From JACPFJ01 sp041738275 (lineage in GTDB: Bacteria; Desulfobacterota; Desulfuromonadia; Geobacterales; Pseudopelobacteraceae), in NCBI GenBank assembly GCA_041738275.1, contig JBGSQD010000317.1, forward strand, positions 1 to 30,618: DNA of 30,618 nucleotides, read 5' to 3'. Position 1 is the stretch's first letter, and each line of letters begins with the position of its first letter. Below, piece after piece: positions 1-8,197 of the stretch. Under the pieces are notes generated by a model that saw nothing but the letters and a program-made list of their open reading frames with translations, was not told the origin of the DNA and made no database searches. A program made the translations under genes and the position numbers.

Positions 1-1071
1 GAGCAGGGTAGCGACCAGTTCGGCTGGCGGCGCTTCATTCCTGGTCAAGGACTCGACCAGTCTGGATTCAAACTCTTCATTGGCGATGTTTTTTGCCTCC
101 ACAAGACCGTCTGTATAAAGGAACAGGGTGCTGCCGGGATGAAACTGGAATTCAAGTGTTTCCCATTCATCATCAGGATCCCAGCCAAGTACCGGTCCTG
201 TTGACTCGATCGTTTCGATATCAGTACCGTTGAGCAGGTAAAGCGGATTATGGCCGGCAGAGACGACACTCAGCAGGTTGTTCTCGCGGTCCAGGGTCAT
301 GTAGGCAAGGGTCAGGAACATGCCGCTGTCCATCAGCATCTGGCAGAGCATGCGGTTGGCCGCGGTGATAATCTCCAGCGGATGCTCCATGGTTTGCCCC
401 AGGGAACGGAACATACCGTTGCAGACCGCCATCACCAGTGCGGAGGAGGTGCTGTGACCGGAGATATCACCTATGAGGAAGTGAACACTTTTTTTCGTCT
501 CCAGGGCGTCGAAAAAATCGCCGCCGATCTGATTGGATGGCCGGTAAAAGATGCCGGTCTGAAAACCAGACAGCTGGAGCTTGATGGGGAGGATGTTCGC
601 CTGAACCTTGCTTGCCAGTACCTGTTCCTTTTCCATCTCCCTGTTTTTCTGGGCAAGATTTTCCATCAGCTGGATATTATGCTGCTTAAGCTGCTGTTTT
701 TCCAGAACCTTCTCCACCGATATGACGATGGTCTCTTGTATGTTCTCATCCTTCATGAGGTAATCATTGGCCCCTTTGTTGAGGGCCGAGATCGCCACGG
801 ATATTTCACTGTTCCCGGTAAGGATAATGATCGGCACGTCGGAACACCCGGTCCTGACCGCCTCTATCAATTCAAGCCCGTTCATTTCGGGCATGTTCAT
901 GTCAGAGATGACCAGACAGATGTCGGGAAATTCTTCCAGCTTTGCCAAAGCTGCCCTGCCATGTTCGGCCGTTTCCACCCGGTAGCCCTCACCGTCGAGA
1001 ATTACCGCCAGCATCTCGGAGACAAAAACATCGTCATCAACCACCAGAATCCTGCATTTTTCGACTTCCAT
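1..1071 (-). CDS. Receiver-PP2C (SpoIIE-type) response regulator phosphatase, 3' end cut by window edge
   Basis: The frame stays open for 357 codons from ATG at 1071 (upstream GGGGAG as ribosome site) to the first base of the window, so the C-terminus is missing. Residues 5-120 form a CheY-like receiver with acidic DDD at 12-14, phosphoacceptor D57 in SDMNMP and K107. A charged, probably coiled-coil linker (120-155) leads to a PP2C/SpoIIE-type phosphatase domain with GGDFFD (183-188), GDISGH (201-206) and YTDG (319-322), which carry the metal-binding Asp residues. Family knowledge: such proteins dephosphorylate anti-sigma-factor antagonists (RsbU/SpoIIE-like partner switching) when the receiver is phosphorylated. 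It is the last visible gene of the chemosensory operon, so CheA is the likely phosphodonor; that link is inference. An STAS or anti-sigma partner may lie beyond the left edge. Confidence 0.9.
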   Translation of the reverse strand, partial: MEVEKCRILVVDDDVFVSEMLAVILDGEGYRVETAEHGRAALAKLEEFPDICLVISDMNMPEMNGLELIEAVRTGCSDVPIIILTGNSEISVAISALNKGANDYLMKDENIQETIVISVEKVLEKQQLKQHNIQLMENLAQKNREMEKEQVLASKVQANILPIKLQLSGFQTGIFYRPSNQIGGDFFDALETKKSVHFLIGDISGHSTSSALVMAVCNGMFRSLGQTMEHPLEIITAANRMLCQMLMDSGMFLTLAYMTLDRENNLLSVVSAGHNPLYLLNGTDIETIESTGPVLGWDPDDEWETLEFQFHPGSTLFLYTDGLVEAKNIANEEFESRLVESLTRNEAPPAELVATLL

Positions 1072-1172
1072 CCGGACTCCCCGAGGTGATTTATTCGATA
1101 TTCAGTGGTCCATACAGCAAAATGATTACAAGCAACTACCCCTATCTTCAGGCGTATCCCGGAAGGGATCGT

Positions 1173-2843
1173 TCATTTCGAACGCTCGGAGCTGCACACC
1201 ATATTACGCCCGCCATTTTTTGCGGCATAAAGCGCCTCATCAGCCGCCTTGCAGATGGCAGCCGCATCTCCGTTGAGCGAGATGGGAGCTACGCCACAAC
1301 TGAACGTGCAGGAAAATGGTTCGTCCTTTGCCTGAAAACTGACGGCGGCAAAGCTCTCCCTTAACTCATTCAACAGTGTAACTGCCTCGGAGATAGAACA
1401 GCCGGGAAGAATTACGGCAAACTCCTCCCCGCCGAAACGACCGACAATATCGGTTTTGCGTAGACGCTGCCCGGCCAGACGGGCCAGAGCGATCAGAACA
1501 CGATCACCTACCGGGTGACCATAGGAGTCGTTAACCGCCTTGAACTTATCTACATCAATCATGGCAAAGCAGACTTCCTCTTTATTGCGTTGGGCATGGG
1601 CAATGGCCGTGTCCAGGAGTTCCTTGGTGGCTGTGTGATTGAACAGACCGGTCATGCTGTCGCGCACCATATAGGATCTGATGATCTTCATCCGCTCTGC
1701 CCGGACAGCCACGGAAGAAATCAGGTGGTGGGGCTTGATCGGTTTGGTCAGGAACTCGTCTCCGCCGAGGCGCATGGCCTGGAACTGTTTGTCTGTATCG
1801 GTTTCGCTGGAGAGATAAACTATCGGGATACTGATAAATGCGCCTATCTGTCGTATGGCGGTTGCCAGTTCCATACCGTTGCAGCCGGGCATGTACATAT
1901 CCATGAGGATAAGGTCCGGCTTGAATTCAAACAGCGGCGACATGACCTGCAACGGATCGTTCACACACAGGGTGGCCATTCCCGCTTCCTGAAGTACCAG
2001 GGCGTGATATTCCGCCAACTGCGGATCGTCGTCCACAATCATGATGCGGTAAGGCTCCGGCTTGACCTCCGAAGTCAGCTGACTCAGGGTCGAGCAAAGA
2101 TCGGTTATGTTGAGCGGCTTGGTAAAATAAGCGCTGGATCCGGCGCGCACGGCTGACAAACGGCTTGCGAGGGAGTTATTTGATGAAATGAATATAGTTG
2201 GAATGGGGGTTTCCCGTTCCGACTGGATTTTCTGTATGATCTCCGCCCCGCCCGTCGGCATTTCGGGAAAGACCATGTCCATAATGACGGCATCAGGAGG
2301 GGAATGTTGCACGGCATTGTACAACTGCTCAATTTCTCCGAAGGAAACGACCTCAAAACCGAAGCAGCCTACCTGTGTCGCCAGGGTCAGCCGCTGGAAC
2401 GAGTCGTCCTCGCACAGGTAAACCAGTTTCCGCACCCGGTCTGAAGAAATATCAGCGGCCGTCACCAGTTCCTGCATCTGCAGCTCCATCCCCTGCGTCG
2501 GATCTATTGTGGTAATCTCATGTTCAATCCGGGTAAAATGTTCCTGCATCTGCTGATGCCAGTACCTGTCGGGAGGATCTGCTGACTGCATCGCCTCCTT
2601 TGCCATAAGCTCCCCGGCTGCCGCGGCCGCGCTCAACATGCTCAGGCCGAACGAAGCGCTGGCCCCCTTCATGGTGTGGATGCGGCGGTGCAGATCTTCC
2701 AGTGCCTTTGCCCCACCCTGCCCGCCCATGACGAACTCGTTGTAAGATGCGCGGATTCCCTCCAGTTGAGCAGGGAGCTGCTTTGCATATGCTTCGCGAA
2801 TCTTTTTAAGTTTGAATGCTGCGGATAGAATCTGTGTACTCAC
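1173..2843 (-). CDS. HPt-REC-REC-GGDEF diguanylate cyclase response regulator
   Basis: This 556-residue multidomain regulator starts at GTG 2843, behind a good AAGGAGAG site. It begins with an HPt domain (about 1-110, H56 in HTMKG). Receiver 1 (about 138-255) has D189 in VIMDM, and receiver 2 (about 265-385) has DDD and D315 in LILMDM. A GGDEF domain (about 390-550) follows, with active site GGEEF at 471-475 and an intact inhibitory site RxxD at 462-465. It should therefore make cyclic di-GMP from two GTP and be product-inhibited. PleD is the classic two-receiver cyclase; the N-terminal HPt is an extra phosphotransfer module. It follows cheA and a single receiver in the same operon, so it is a probable output of this chemosensory pathway. 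The HPt could pass phosphate between receivers inside the protein. Confidence 0.93.
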   Translation of the reverse strand: MSTQILSAAFKLKKIREAYAKQLPAQLEGIRASYNEFVMGGQGGAKALEDLHRRIHTMKGASASFGLSMLSAAAAAGELMAKEAMQSADPPDRYWHQQMQEHFTRIEHEITTIDPTQGMELQMQELVTAADISSDRVRKLVYLCEDDSFQRLTLATQVGCFGFEVVSFGEIEQLYNAVQHSPPDAVIMDMVFPEMPTGGAEIIQKIQSERETPIPTIFISSNNSLASRLSAVRAGSSAYFTKPLNITDLCSTLSQLTSEVKPEPYRIMIVDDDPQLAEYHALVLQEAGMATLCVNDPLQVMSPLFEFKPDLILMDMYMPGCNGMELATAIRQIGAFISIPIVYLSSETDTDKQFQAMRLGGDEFLTKPIKPHHLISSVAVRAERMKIIRSYMVRDSMTGLFNHTATKELLDTAIAHAQRNKEEVCFAMIDVDKFKAVNDSYGHPVGDRVLIALARLAGQRLRKTDIVGRFGGEEFAVILPGCSISEAVTLLNELRESFAAVSFQAKDEPFSCTFSCGVAPISLNGDAAAICKAADEALYAAKNGGRNMVCSSERSK

Positions 2844-2869
2844 GTCCTACTCTCCTTTTTAGTGAGTAA

Positions 2870-2936
2870 GAAATTATTTTCTGCGCTTTTCAGGCAGAAA
2901 ATAATTTCGCTAACGCACTTATCCTGTTTATCAGGG
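2870..2936 (-). repeat. Dispersed 3'-flanking repeat, copy A, with perfect 15-bp inverted repeat
   Basis: The arms 2870-2884 and 2894-2908 are exact reverse complements (15 bp) around a 9-base loop. On the minus strand the tail CCCTGATAAACAGGATAAG directly follows the stop codon of the receiver gene. The minus strand resembles copy B (27442-27507): about 36 of 46 aligned bases by my hand count. It also matches copy C (25565-25619) in the segment around TATTTTCTGCCT. It lies inside the chemosensory operon between the receiver and the GGDEF gene, where a hairpin could cause polarity or mRNA processing. There is no T-run, so it is not a classic intrinsic terminator. Confidence 0.65.
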
Positions 2937-3311
2937 CTAGGTTCCGGCGAGCAGCGAAGCGACAATTCCGGGAAGCGTTTCCTGCAACTGTTCATCCTTT
3001 GTCATAATGGCATCGACATCCGGGTGGGCCAGCCTGAGGGGGGCGGCATCTTCTCCCGTGATGAGAACAAACGGCTGCAAGAAACCCTGCTGCCGCAATT
3101 CCTCGAACAGCTGAACACCGTCGATGAACGGCATGTTCATGTCGGACACCACGGCGCAGATCGAGGGGTTTTCCGCCATCTTCTCCAACGCATCCATGCC
3201 GCCTTCGGCAATCAGCGGCTCAAAACCTGCTGATTCAAGGATCAGCCCGGTCAGCTCTGCGGTAAAGGCATCGTCGTCCACCACCAAAATAGTTACAGGC
3301 GTGTCACTCAT
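2937..3311 (-). CDS. Single-domain CheY-like response regulator
   Basis: This 124-residue stand-alone receiver has the acidic triplet DDD near residue 12, phosphoacceptor D57 in SDMNMP and the conserved Lys in the late ITK-type motif. No output domain is present. It lies 12 bp downstream of cheA in the same operon and is the natural diffusible phospho-acceptor for that kinase. Its receiver is strikingly similar to that of the REC-PP2C protein at 1-1071 (both have an ICxVxSDMNMP core and D57), suggesting duplication within the operon. It could act as a phosphate sink or bind a non-flagellar target; no motor genes are visible here. Confidence 0.93.
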   Translation of the reverse strand: MSDTPVTILVVDDDAFTAELTGLILESAGFEPLIAEGGMDALEKMAENPSICAVVSDMNMPFIDGVQLFEELRQQGFLQPFVLITGEDAAPLRLAHPDVDAIMTKDEQLQETLPGIVASLLAGT

Positions 3312-3323
3312 ATAAGCTCCTTG

Positions 3324-5531
3324 TCACCCGATCAGACTGCGAACGGTTTCTATCAGATTGGATTGATCGAATGCCCCTTTGACGATGTAGGCATTGGCAC
3401 CGACCATGATACCGCGCTTCTTGTCCTCGTCCTTTTCCCGTGAGGTCACGATGATAATGGGCACCTGCCGGTAACGGCCGTCGCTCCGCAGCCGCTCGGT
3501 GAACGAGAAGCCGTCCAGCCGCGGCATCTCCACATCGGTAATGACCAGGTCGAACAAGGTATCGCGGGTTTTTTCCCAGGCGTCCTCGCCATCCTCCGCC
3601 GTGACCACGGAATAGCCGTACGCCTCCAGGATGCTCTTCTCGATCTCCCTGGTGTTGATGGAATCATCCACCACCAAGACCGTGGCGGCATGGTCTTCCC
3701 TGGTCTCCTGAGCCCTTCTCCCCGGCTCGGAGATCTCCCGCGCCTTGCGGAATAACTCCGGGACGTGGAGGACATTTATAATGCTGTTGCGGTCACCGAT
3801 AGTTGCGCCGGAAACCATACGCAGGTTTTGCAGGTGCGCAGGCAGCGGCTTTACCACCATTTCCTCCCTACCGATAATCTCGTCAACAATCAGGCCAAGC
3901 TTTTCCTCTCCGTCCCTGACAATAACGATCAGCGCCTCTGTGCGCTCAGTCTCAGCCTCACGTGGGAGGCGCAGGACAACAGCGAGCTCTTCCACCGGAA
4001 TGATCTGTTCCCTCAGGCGGATGGCGCTCTTGTTGACAATCTCGATAATCTCCGAGCGCTGGATCGAGAGCATCTCCACAATGGAGGTTGCAGGCAGGGC
4101 ACAGACCTTGCCTCCGGTAGAGACGCGGAACAGCGGGAAAACCGCCAGATTCAGCGGCAGGCGGAGCAGGAAGGTCGTGCCGACCCCTTCCATGCTCTCG
4201 ATGATGATGGTTCCTTTGAGTTCATCGACGATGCTTTTTCTGACCACGTCCATGCCGACCCCCCGTCCCGACAGGTCGGTTATGATCGGGCTGGTGCTGA
4301 AACCGGGCATAAAGATCAGGTTGGTTATCTCGCCCCTGGACATGCCGGCCAGGACATCTGCATCAAACAGCCTCCTGGCAAGGGCCTTCTCGCGGATCTT
4401 GTCGACAGACAACCCCTTGCCGTCGTCGCTGAGCGAGATGGTGACGCAGCCGCTATCGTAAAATGCGGATAGCGTTATGGTTCCTTTTGCAGATTTTCCC
4501 GCCGCAATCCGGTCTTCGGCGTTCTCCAGCCCATGATCCAGCGAATTGCGGATCATGTGCATGAGAGAATCTCCGATCCGGTCGATAATCTTCCGGTCCA
4601 GTTCGGTTTCTCCTCCCTCCACGACGAAATCCATATCCTTGCGTTGTTCATGGGCAAGATCCCGGACTGTACGGCGAAGGGGGTCAAAGACGGTAGAAAG
4701 TGGCTGCATGCGCATCTTGAGCGAGGTCTCCTGAAGATCGCCGACAAGATGATCCTGCATAAGCGATGCATCGGACATGGCCCTTACCGACTGACGCAGG
4801 GAAAGCTGCAGGGCTGCTCCGGCTTCGATCAGCGCAGCGTTACCGCCGTCACAGGCAGCCAGCTGCTCTGCTACAGCCTTCAGATGCCGCGCCGTAACAC
4901 GTTCCATGTCACGGAGTTGCCCGATATGCCTCCTGAACCTGCCATGCTCCGAAACAATCTCTCCCATGAGCCTGATCAGGTCATCCAGTTTTGCGGCATT
5001 GATACGCAGGTAATCGATCTGGCGGCCTTTGGCGGCCGCAGGCAACGGCGCAGGCTCAGCAGCTGCAACAGCTTGTTCAGCTGTCGGGACCAATGTCTCA
5101 GAGGGAACCGGAGCTGGTATAACGGCCGGAGCGGCCCCAACAGCCGATGCCGAAGCGGCCTGTGCCAGTTCTTCGCAGAGCGCCTCCGGTGCTTCCATTG
5201 ATGTATCACCTGCAGTTATCCGTTCCAACATTGCCAAAAGGGAATCAACTCCCCGAAAGAGGGCATCGGAGACAGGGGCGGCCAAGGGGATTTTCCCGGA
5301 GCGTACCGCATCGAGCACATCCTCCATCTTGTGGGCAAGTCCGGTAACACCGGAAAGTTTCATCATCCTCGATGACCCCTTGATGGTGTGGGCTGAACGG
5401 AACAGACCGTTGATGGTCTCGGCATCGCCAGGTGACTTCTCCAGATTGAGCAACCCTTCGCTTATCCGGGAGCAGTGCTCACGAGCCTCTTCTACGAAAC
5501 GTGCCAGAAATTTTGATTGGTCGAATGCCAT
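3324..5531 (-). CDS. cheA: Chemotaxis histidine kinase CheA with C-terminal receiver
   Basis: This 735-residue hybrid kinase has an HPt/P1 domain at 1-105 (H48 in SAHTIKGSS) and an Ala/Pro-rich linker at about 125-170. Dimerization/P3 spans about 175-275 and the ATPase/P4 about 280-460, with N-box HMIRNSLDHG near 325-334, G1 box DDGKG and G2 GRGVGMD. A CheW-like P5 domain lies at about 462-600, and a receiver at 615-735 has D666 in VITDVEMP and K718. I see no P2 CheY/CheB-docking domain; the low-complexity linker takes its place, which is common in CheA-REC hybrids of non-flagellar systems. It autophosphorylates on H48 in complex with receptor and CheW. The internal receiver may be a phosphate sink or competitor. 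The start at 5531 is 3 bp from the end of cheR, so they are translationally close. Confidence 0.97.
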   Translation of the reverse strand: MAFDQSKFLARFVEEAREHCSRISEGLLNLEKSPGDAETINGLFRSAHTIKGSSRMMKLSGVTGLAHKMEDVLDAVRSGKIPLAAPVSDALFRGVDSLLAMLERITAGDTSMEAPEALCEELAQAASASAVGAAPAVIPAPVPSETLVPTAEQAVAAAEPAPLPAAAKGRQIDYLRINAAKLDDLIRLMGEIVSEHGRFRRHIGQLRDMERVTARHLKAVAEQLAACDGGNAALIEAGAALQLSLRQSVRAMSDASLMQDHLVGDLQETSLKMRMQPLSTVFDPLRRTVRDLAHEQRKDMDFVVEGGETELDRKIIDRIGDSLMHMIRNSLDHGLENAEDRIAAGKSAKGTITLSAFYDSGCVTISLSDDGKGLSVDKIREKALARRLFDADVLAGMSRGEITNLIFMPGFSTSPIITDLSGRGVGMDVVRKSIVDELKGTIIIESMEGVGTTFLLRLPLNLAVFPLFRVSTGGKVCALPATSIVEMLSIQRSEIIEIVNKSAIRLREQIIPVEELAVVLRLPREAETERTEALIVIVRDGEEKLGLIVDEIIGREEMVVKPLPAHLQNLRMVSGATIGDRNSIINVLHVPELFRKAREISEPGRRAQETREDHAATVLVVDDSINTREIEKSILEAYGYSVVTAEDGEDAWEKTRDTLFDLVITDVEMPRLDGFSFTERLRSDGRYRQVPIIIVTSREKDEDKKRGIMVGANAYIVKGAFDQSNLIETVRSLIG

Positions 5532-5534
5532 GTA

Positions 5535-7154
5535 TTAGCCGTTCTTCCTTAGTAAGCTCGAACCGGGTTTCAGTCTTCTTGGGGGAACAATTGATTGCGT
5601 TGTCGCACCCATTGAGGCCTTCGGTGCCAGGAGCGACAATTTGTGCCGACAGATAACTATGAATTGTTCCGCGTTGAATGTAAGCGGAAAAAATTCCTGC
5701 CCATGTTTCTGCAGAGAACCATCCTCCAGGATACGAACCGCCGCTTCATAGCTGCTTCGTGCCCGTTTTTCGTCCTGCTGCGCGTAGCTGATTTCGGCAG
5801 AATAAAAATGGGCCAGCCAGCACGAAGCATTCAGGTAGATGGCTTCCCTGAAGCGTTTTATGGCATCATCGTCATCCCCCTTCTGCCGTGCGATAATGCC
5901 GAGCATCAGGTACGCTTCCAGACAGAGCGGGTCCCGGCTGAGCACAATGTTGCAGATGATGTGAGCCTCGTCGAATCGAGAAATGCTCAGAAGCAGGCTT
6001 CCCTTGAGACAGTATGCCTTCTCGAAGGATGCATCCTGTTCGATAATGGCATCAATAATGGCAAGAGCCTTGTCCTGCTGCTTGTTGTGAGCCAACTCGA
6101 TGGCCTTGTCAAAACGTACCCTGACATCATCGGGTTGCGGAGATGGGAGCGGCTTCCTGGGGGAGTGACCGGGAACAGGCCTCTCCTGCGGCCGGTTCTG
6201 GTGGGCTTCAGCTCTGGCCGCATGACCTGGAGCAGCCGGAGCAGACCCGATCCGTGACCGTTCGGGAGTCGATAAATAGCGGCTGGACGTTCGCCGCTCT
6301 TCAATAACCAGCGTCGGGGCTTTGCGATAAAAAAAGAGCGACTCCTGCTTTACAAGGGAAAGAATACCGATATCGTGATGCATGGTTTCCGTCGCGCCGA
6401 CAAGCAGACACCCTCCCTCGGCGAGTAGCTCCGCAAGTTTGCCGAATATCTCCCGCTGCACCTGTCCGGGAAAATAGATGGATACGTTCCGGTACAGGAT
6501 GATATCGGGCATCTGCATCCTTTGGGGATAGGATGTTCCCAACAGGTTTACCACCTCGAAGCCAACCTGCCTCCTGATAATGTCGCTGACCTGAAACCTG
6601 CCTGAACCGCACGGTTCAAAGTAGCGATCCATCAGGGACTGGTCCATGCCCCGGAACGAGCCTTTGCCGTACACACCCTGTTTTGCCGATGCAATAACAT
6701 TGGAATCAATGTCCACGCCGGTGATGACAAACAGCCGTTCACAGTCGGCCCCGAAACGTTCCCGCAGCATGATGGCTATGGAATAGGGCTCCTCACCGGT
6801 GGAACAGCCAGCACTCAATATCCTGACCGGCCGCTGGCTTCGGGCTGCCAAAAACTCCGGCAGCAACGAATTGACCATCAGGTTCAGATGTTCAGGTTCA
6901 CGGAAAAAATAGGTCTCATTAACCGTAAGCAGTTCCGTCAATCGAAGCGTTTCATCCTGATCATGCAACAACAGGGCAAGATAGGATTCGTACATATCAA
7001 TGCCCAGTGCCGCCATTCGTCGTCGCAGACCGGCCGAGAGCGCCTGTTCCCGCTCCTTTTCAAAGCTGTGTCCGCAGGTTCGCAGCAGCAGATTTTTAAA
7101 AGGGGCAAGGTCAACAGCACCTTCAATTTTATGGGATCTTTCGGTGACTGTCAT
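5535..7154 (-). CDS. cheR: Chemoreceptor glutamate methyltransferase CheR with TPR tail
   Basis: This 539-residue protein has the CheR methyltransferase domain at about 10-280: the alpha-helical N-domain with TVNETYFFRE (77-86), the S-adenosylmethionine loop ILSAGCSTGEEPYSIA (112-127) and YRNVSIYF (221-228). A Pro/Arg-rich linker (about 285-340) precedes TPR-like helical repeats (about 345-485). CheR methylates receptor glutamates to raise kinase activity during adaptation. TPR extensions are known in CheR of Frz- and Wsp-type pathways, where they guide protein contacts. Its ATG overlaps the cheB stop by 4 bp (ATGA), showing translational coupling of the antagonistic pair. Confidence 0.96.
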   Translation of the reverse strand: MTVTERSHKIEGAVDLAPFKNLLLRTCGHSFEKEREQALSAGLRRRMAALGIDMYESYLALLLHDQDETLRLTELLTVNETYFFREPEHLNLMVNSLLPEFLAARSQRPVRILSAGCSTGEEPYSIAIMLRERFGADCERLFVITGVDIDSNVIASAKQGVYGKGSFRGMDQSLMDRYFEPCGSGRFQVSDIIRRQVGFEVVNLLGTSYPQRMQMPDIILYRNVSIYFPGQVQREIFGKLAELLAEGGCLLVGATETMHHDIGILSLVKQESLFFYRKAPTLVIEERRTSSRYLSTPERSRIGSAPAAPGHAARAEAHQNRPQERPVPGHSPRKPLPSPQPDDVRVRFDKAIELAHNKQQDKALAIIDAIIEQDASFEKAYCLKGSLLLSISRFDEAHIICNIVLSRDPLCLEAYLMLGIIARQKGDDDDAIKRFREAIYLNASCWLAHFYSAEISYAQQDEKRARSSYEAAVRILEDGSLQKHGQEFFPLTFNAEQFIVICRHKLSLLAPKASMGATTQSIVPPRRLKPGSSLLRKNG

Positions 7155-8194
7155 AACAGGACCCCGGCCCTCTGCATTAATTCAGCCGGTATTTTGGCGA
7201 GCGGTACAACCTTGTGGATGAACCCGCGCTCTATTGCAAGCCGGTTCATGCCGAATACCACGGAACTTTCTGCATCCTGAGCGAGTGTCGCACCTCCGGC
7301 AAGCATGATTGCCTGCATCCCTGCCACACCGTCATCCCCCATGCCGCTCATGATCAGCCCGATGACCCCTTTCCGATATGCCGCGGCAACCGAAGAGAGA
7401 AGCGTGTTGCAGGAGGGATTGTAGACCTGGCTGGTATCCCGGTCGCCAAGGCTGATTATCCCCTGCTCACTGACCCTCATCGTATTTTCGGCTGGATTGA
7501 TATAGACGTGGCCAGGGGTCAGGCGTGCGCCATTGTCCGCCGTAACAACGGTGAGCGGGGTTCCGTTGTTCAACCAGTCTGCCATGCCCTGGCTAAACCC
7601 TTCGGCAATGTGTTGTGTTATGACGATGGGAAAAGGAAAGGCAGCGGGCAGATGAGACAGTATGGTGTTGATCGCCTGTGGCCCACCCGTGGAGGCTGCT
7701 ATGGCGACAACCCCTATCTTCGGGGAAACCCTTTGGGGAGGAATACCGCTGCCGGCATTGGTTTTGTCCCGGTTCCCAACGACCTTCAGATGTGCGGCAA
7801 CATCAACCTTGGCCAGATACCGGATCTTGTGAATCAAAGTCTGCATGTTCACAAGGCTGATATCCGGTTTCTCAATGACGTCCAGCGCTCCCTTGGATAT
7901 TGCTGCGAAAGCGGTGCGCACTCCGGTCAGGGCGGTTATTACCAGAATCGGCACAGGATGCTCGGCAATAATCCTCTCAATGGCTTCAAGCCCCCCCATG
8001 AGAGGCATTTCAATATCCATGGTCACGATATCCGGCTTGAGCGAGGCAACCTTGGCAATGGCTTCCACCCCGTTTTCCGCCTCGCCGACTACAACGATTC
8101 CCGGATCCGACTCCAGGATGGCGCGGATCATGTCGCGTACCAGGCCGCTGTCATCAACGATCAGCACCCGTATAATACTTTCCGTTTTTGTCAT
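7151..8194 (-). CDS. cheB: Receptor methylesterase/deamidase CheB
   Basis: This 347-residue protein has an N-terminal receiver (about 8-125; D60 in VTMDIEMP) and a C-terminal methylesterase (about 155-345). The catalytic triad is visible as S168 in AASTGGP, H195 in ITQHIAEGF and an Asp at 287/288 in SGMGDDGVAG. Phosphorylation by CheA relieves inhibition so that it removes methyl groups from receptor glutamates. It starts 3 bp after the chemoreceptor gene and overlaps cheR, so receptor, demethylase and methylase are co-transcribed. Length is usual for the family. Confidence 0.97.
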   Translation of the reverse strand: MTKTESIIRVLIVDDSGLVRDMIRAILESDPGIVVVGEAENGVEAIAKVASLKPDIVTMDIEMPLMGGLEAIERIIAEHPVPILVITALTGVRTAFAAISKGALDVIEKPDISLVNMQTLIHKIRYLAKVDVAAHLKVVGNRDKTNAGSGIPPQRVSPKIGVVAIAASTGGPQAINTILSHLPAAFPFPIVITQHIAEGFSQGMADWLNNGTPLTVVTADNGARLTPGHVYINPAENTMRVSEQGIISLGDRDTSQVYNPSCNTLLSSVAAAYRKGVIGLIMSGMGDDGVAGMQAIMLAGGATLAQDAESSVVFGMNRLAIERGFIHKVVPLAKIPAELMQRAGVLL

Positions 8195-8197
8195 CGG

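Noticed and set aside
250..1089. Plus-strand open frame across the left end
   Set aside because: It is the shadow of the minus-strand REC-PP2C gene, which shows catalytic motifs in frame.
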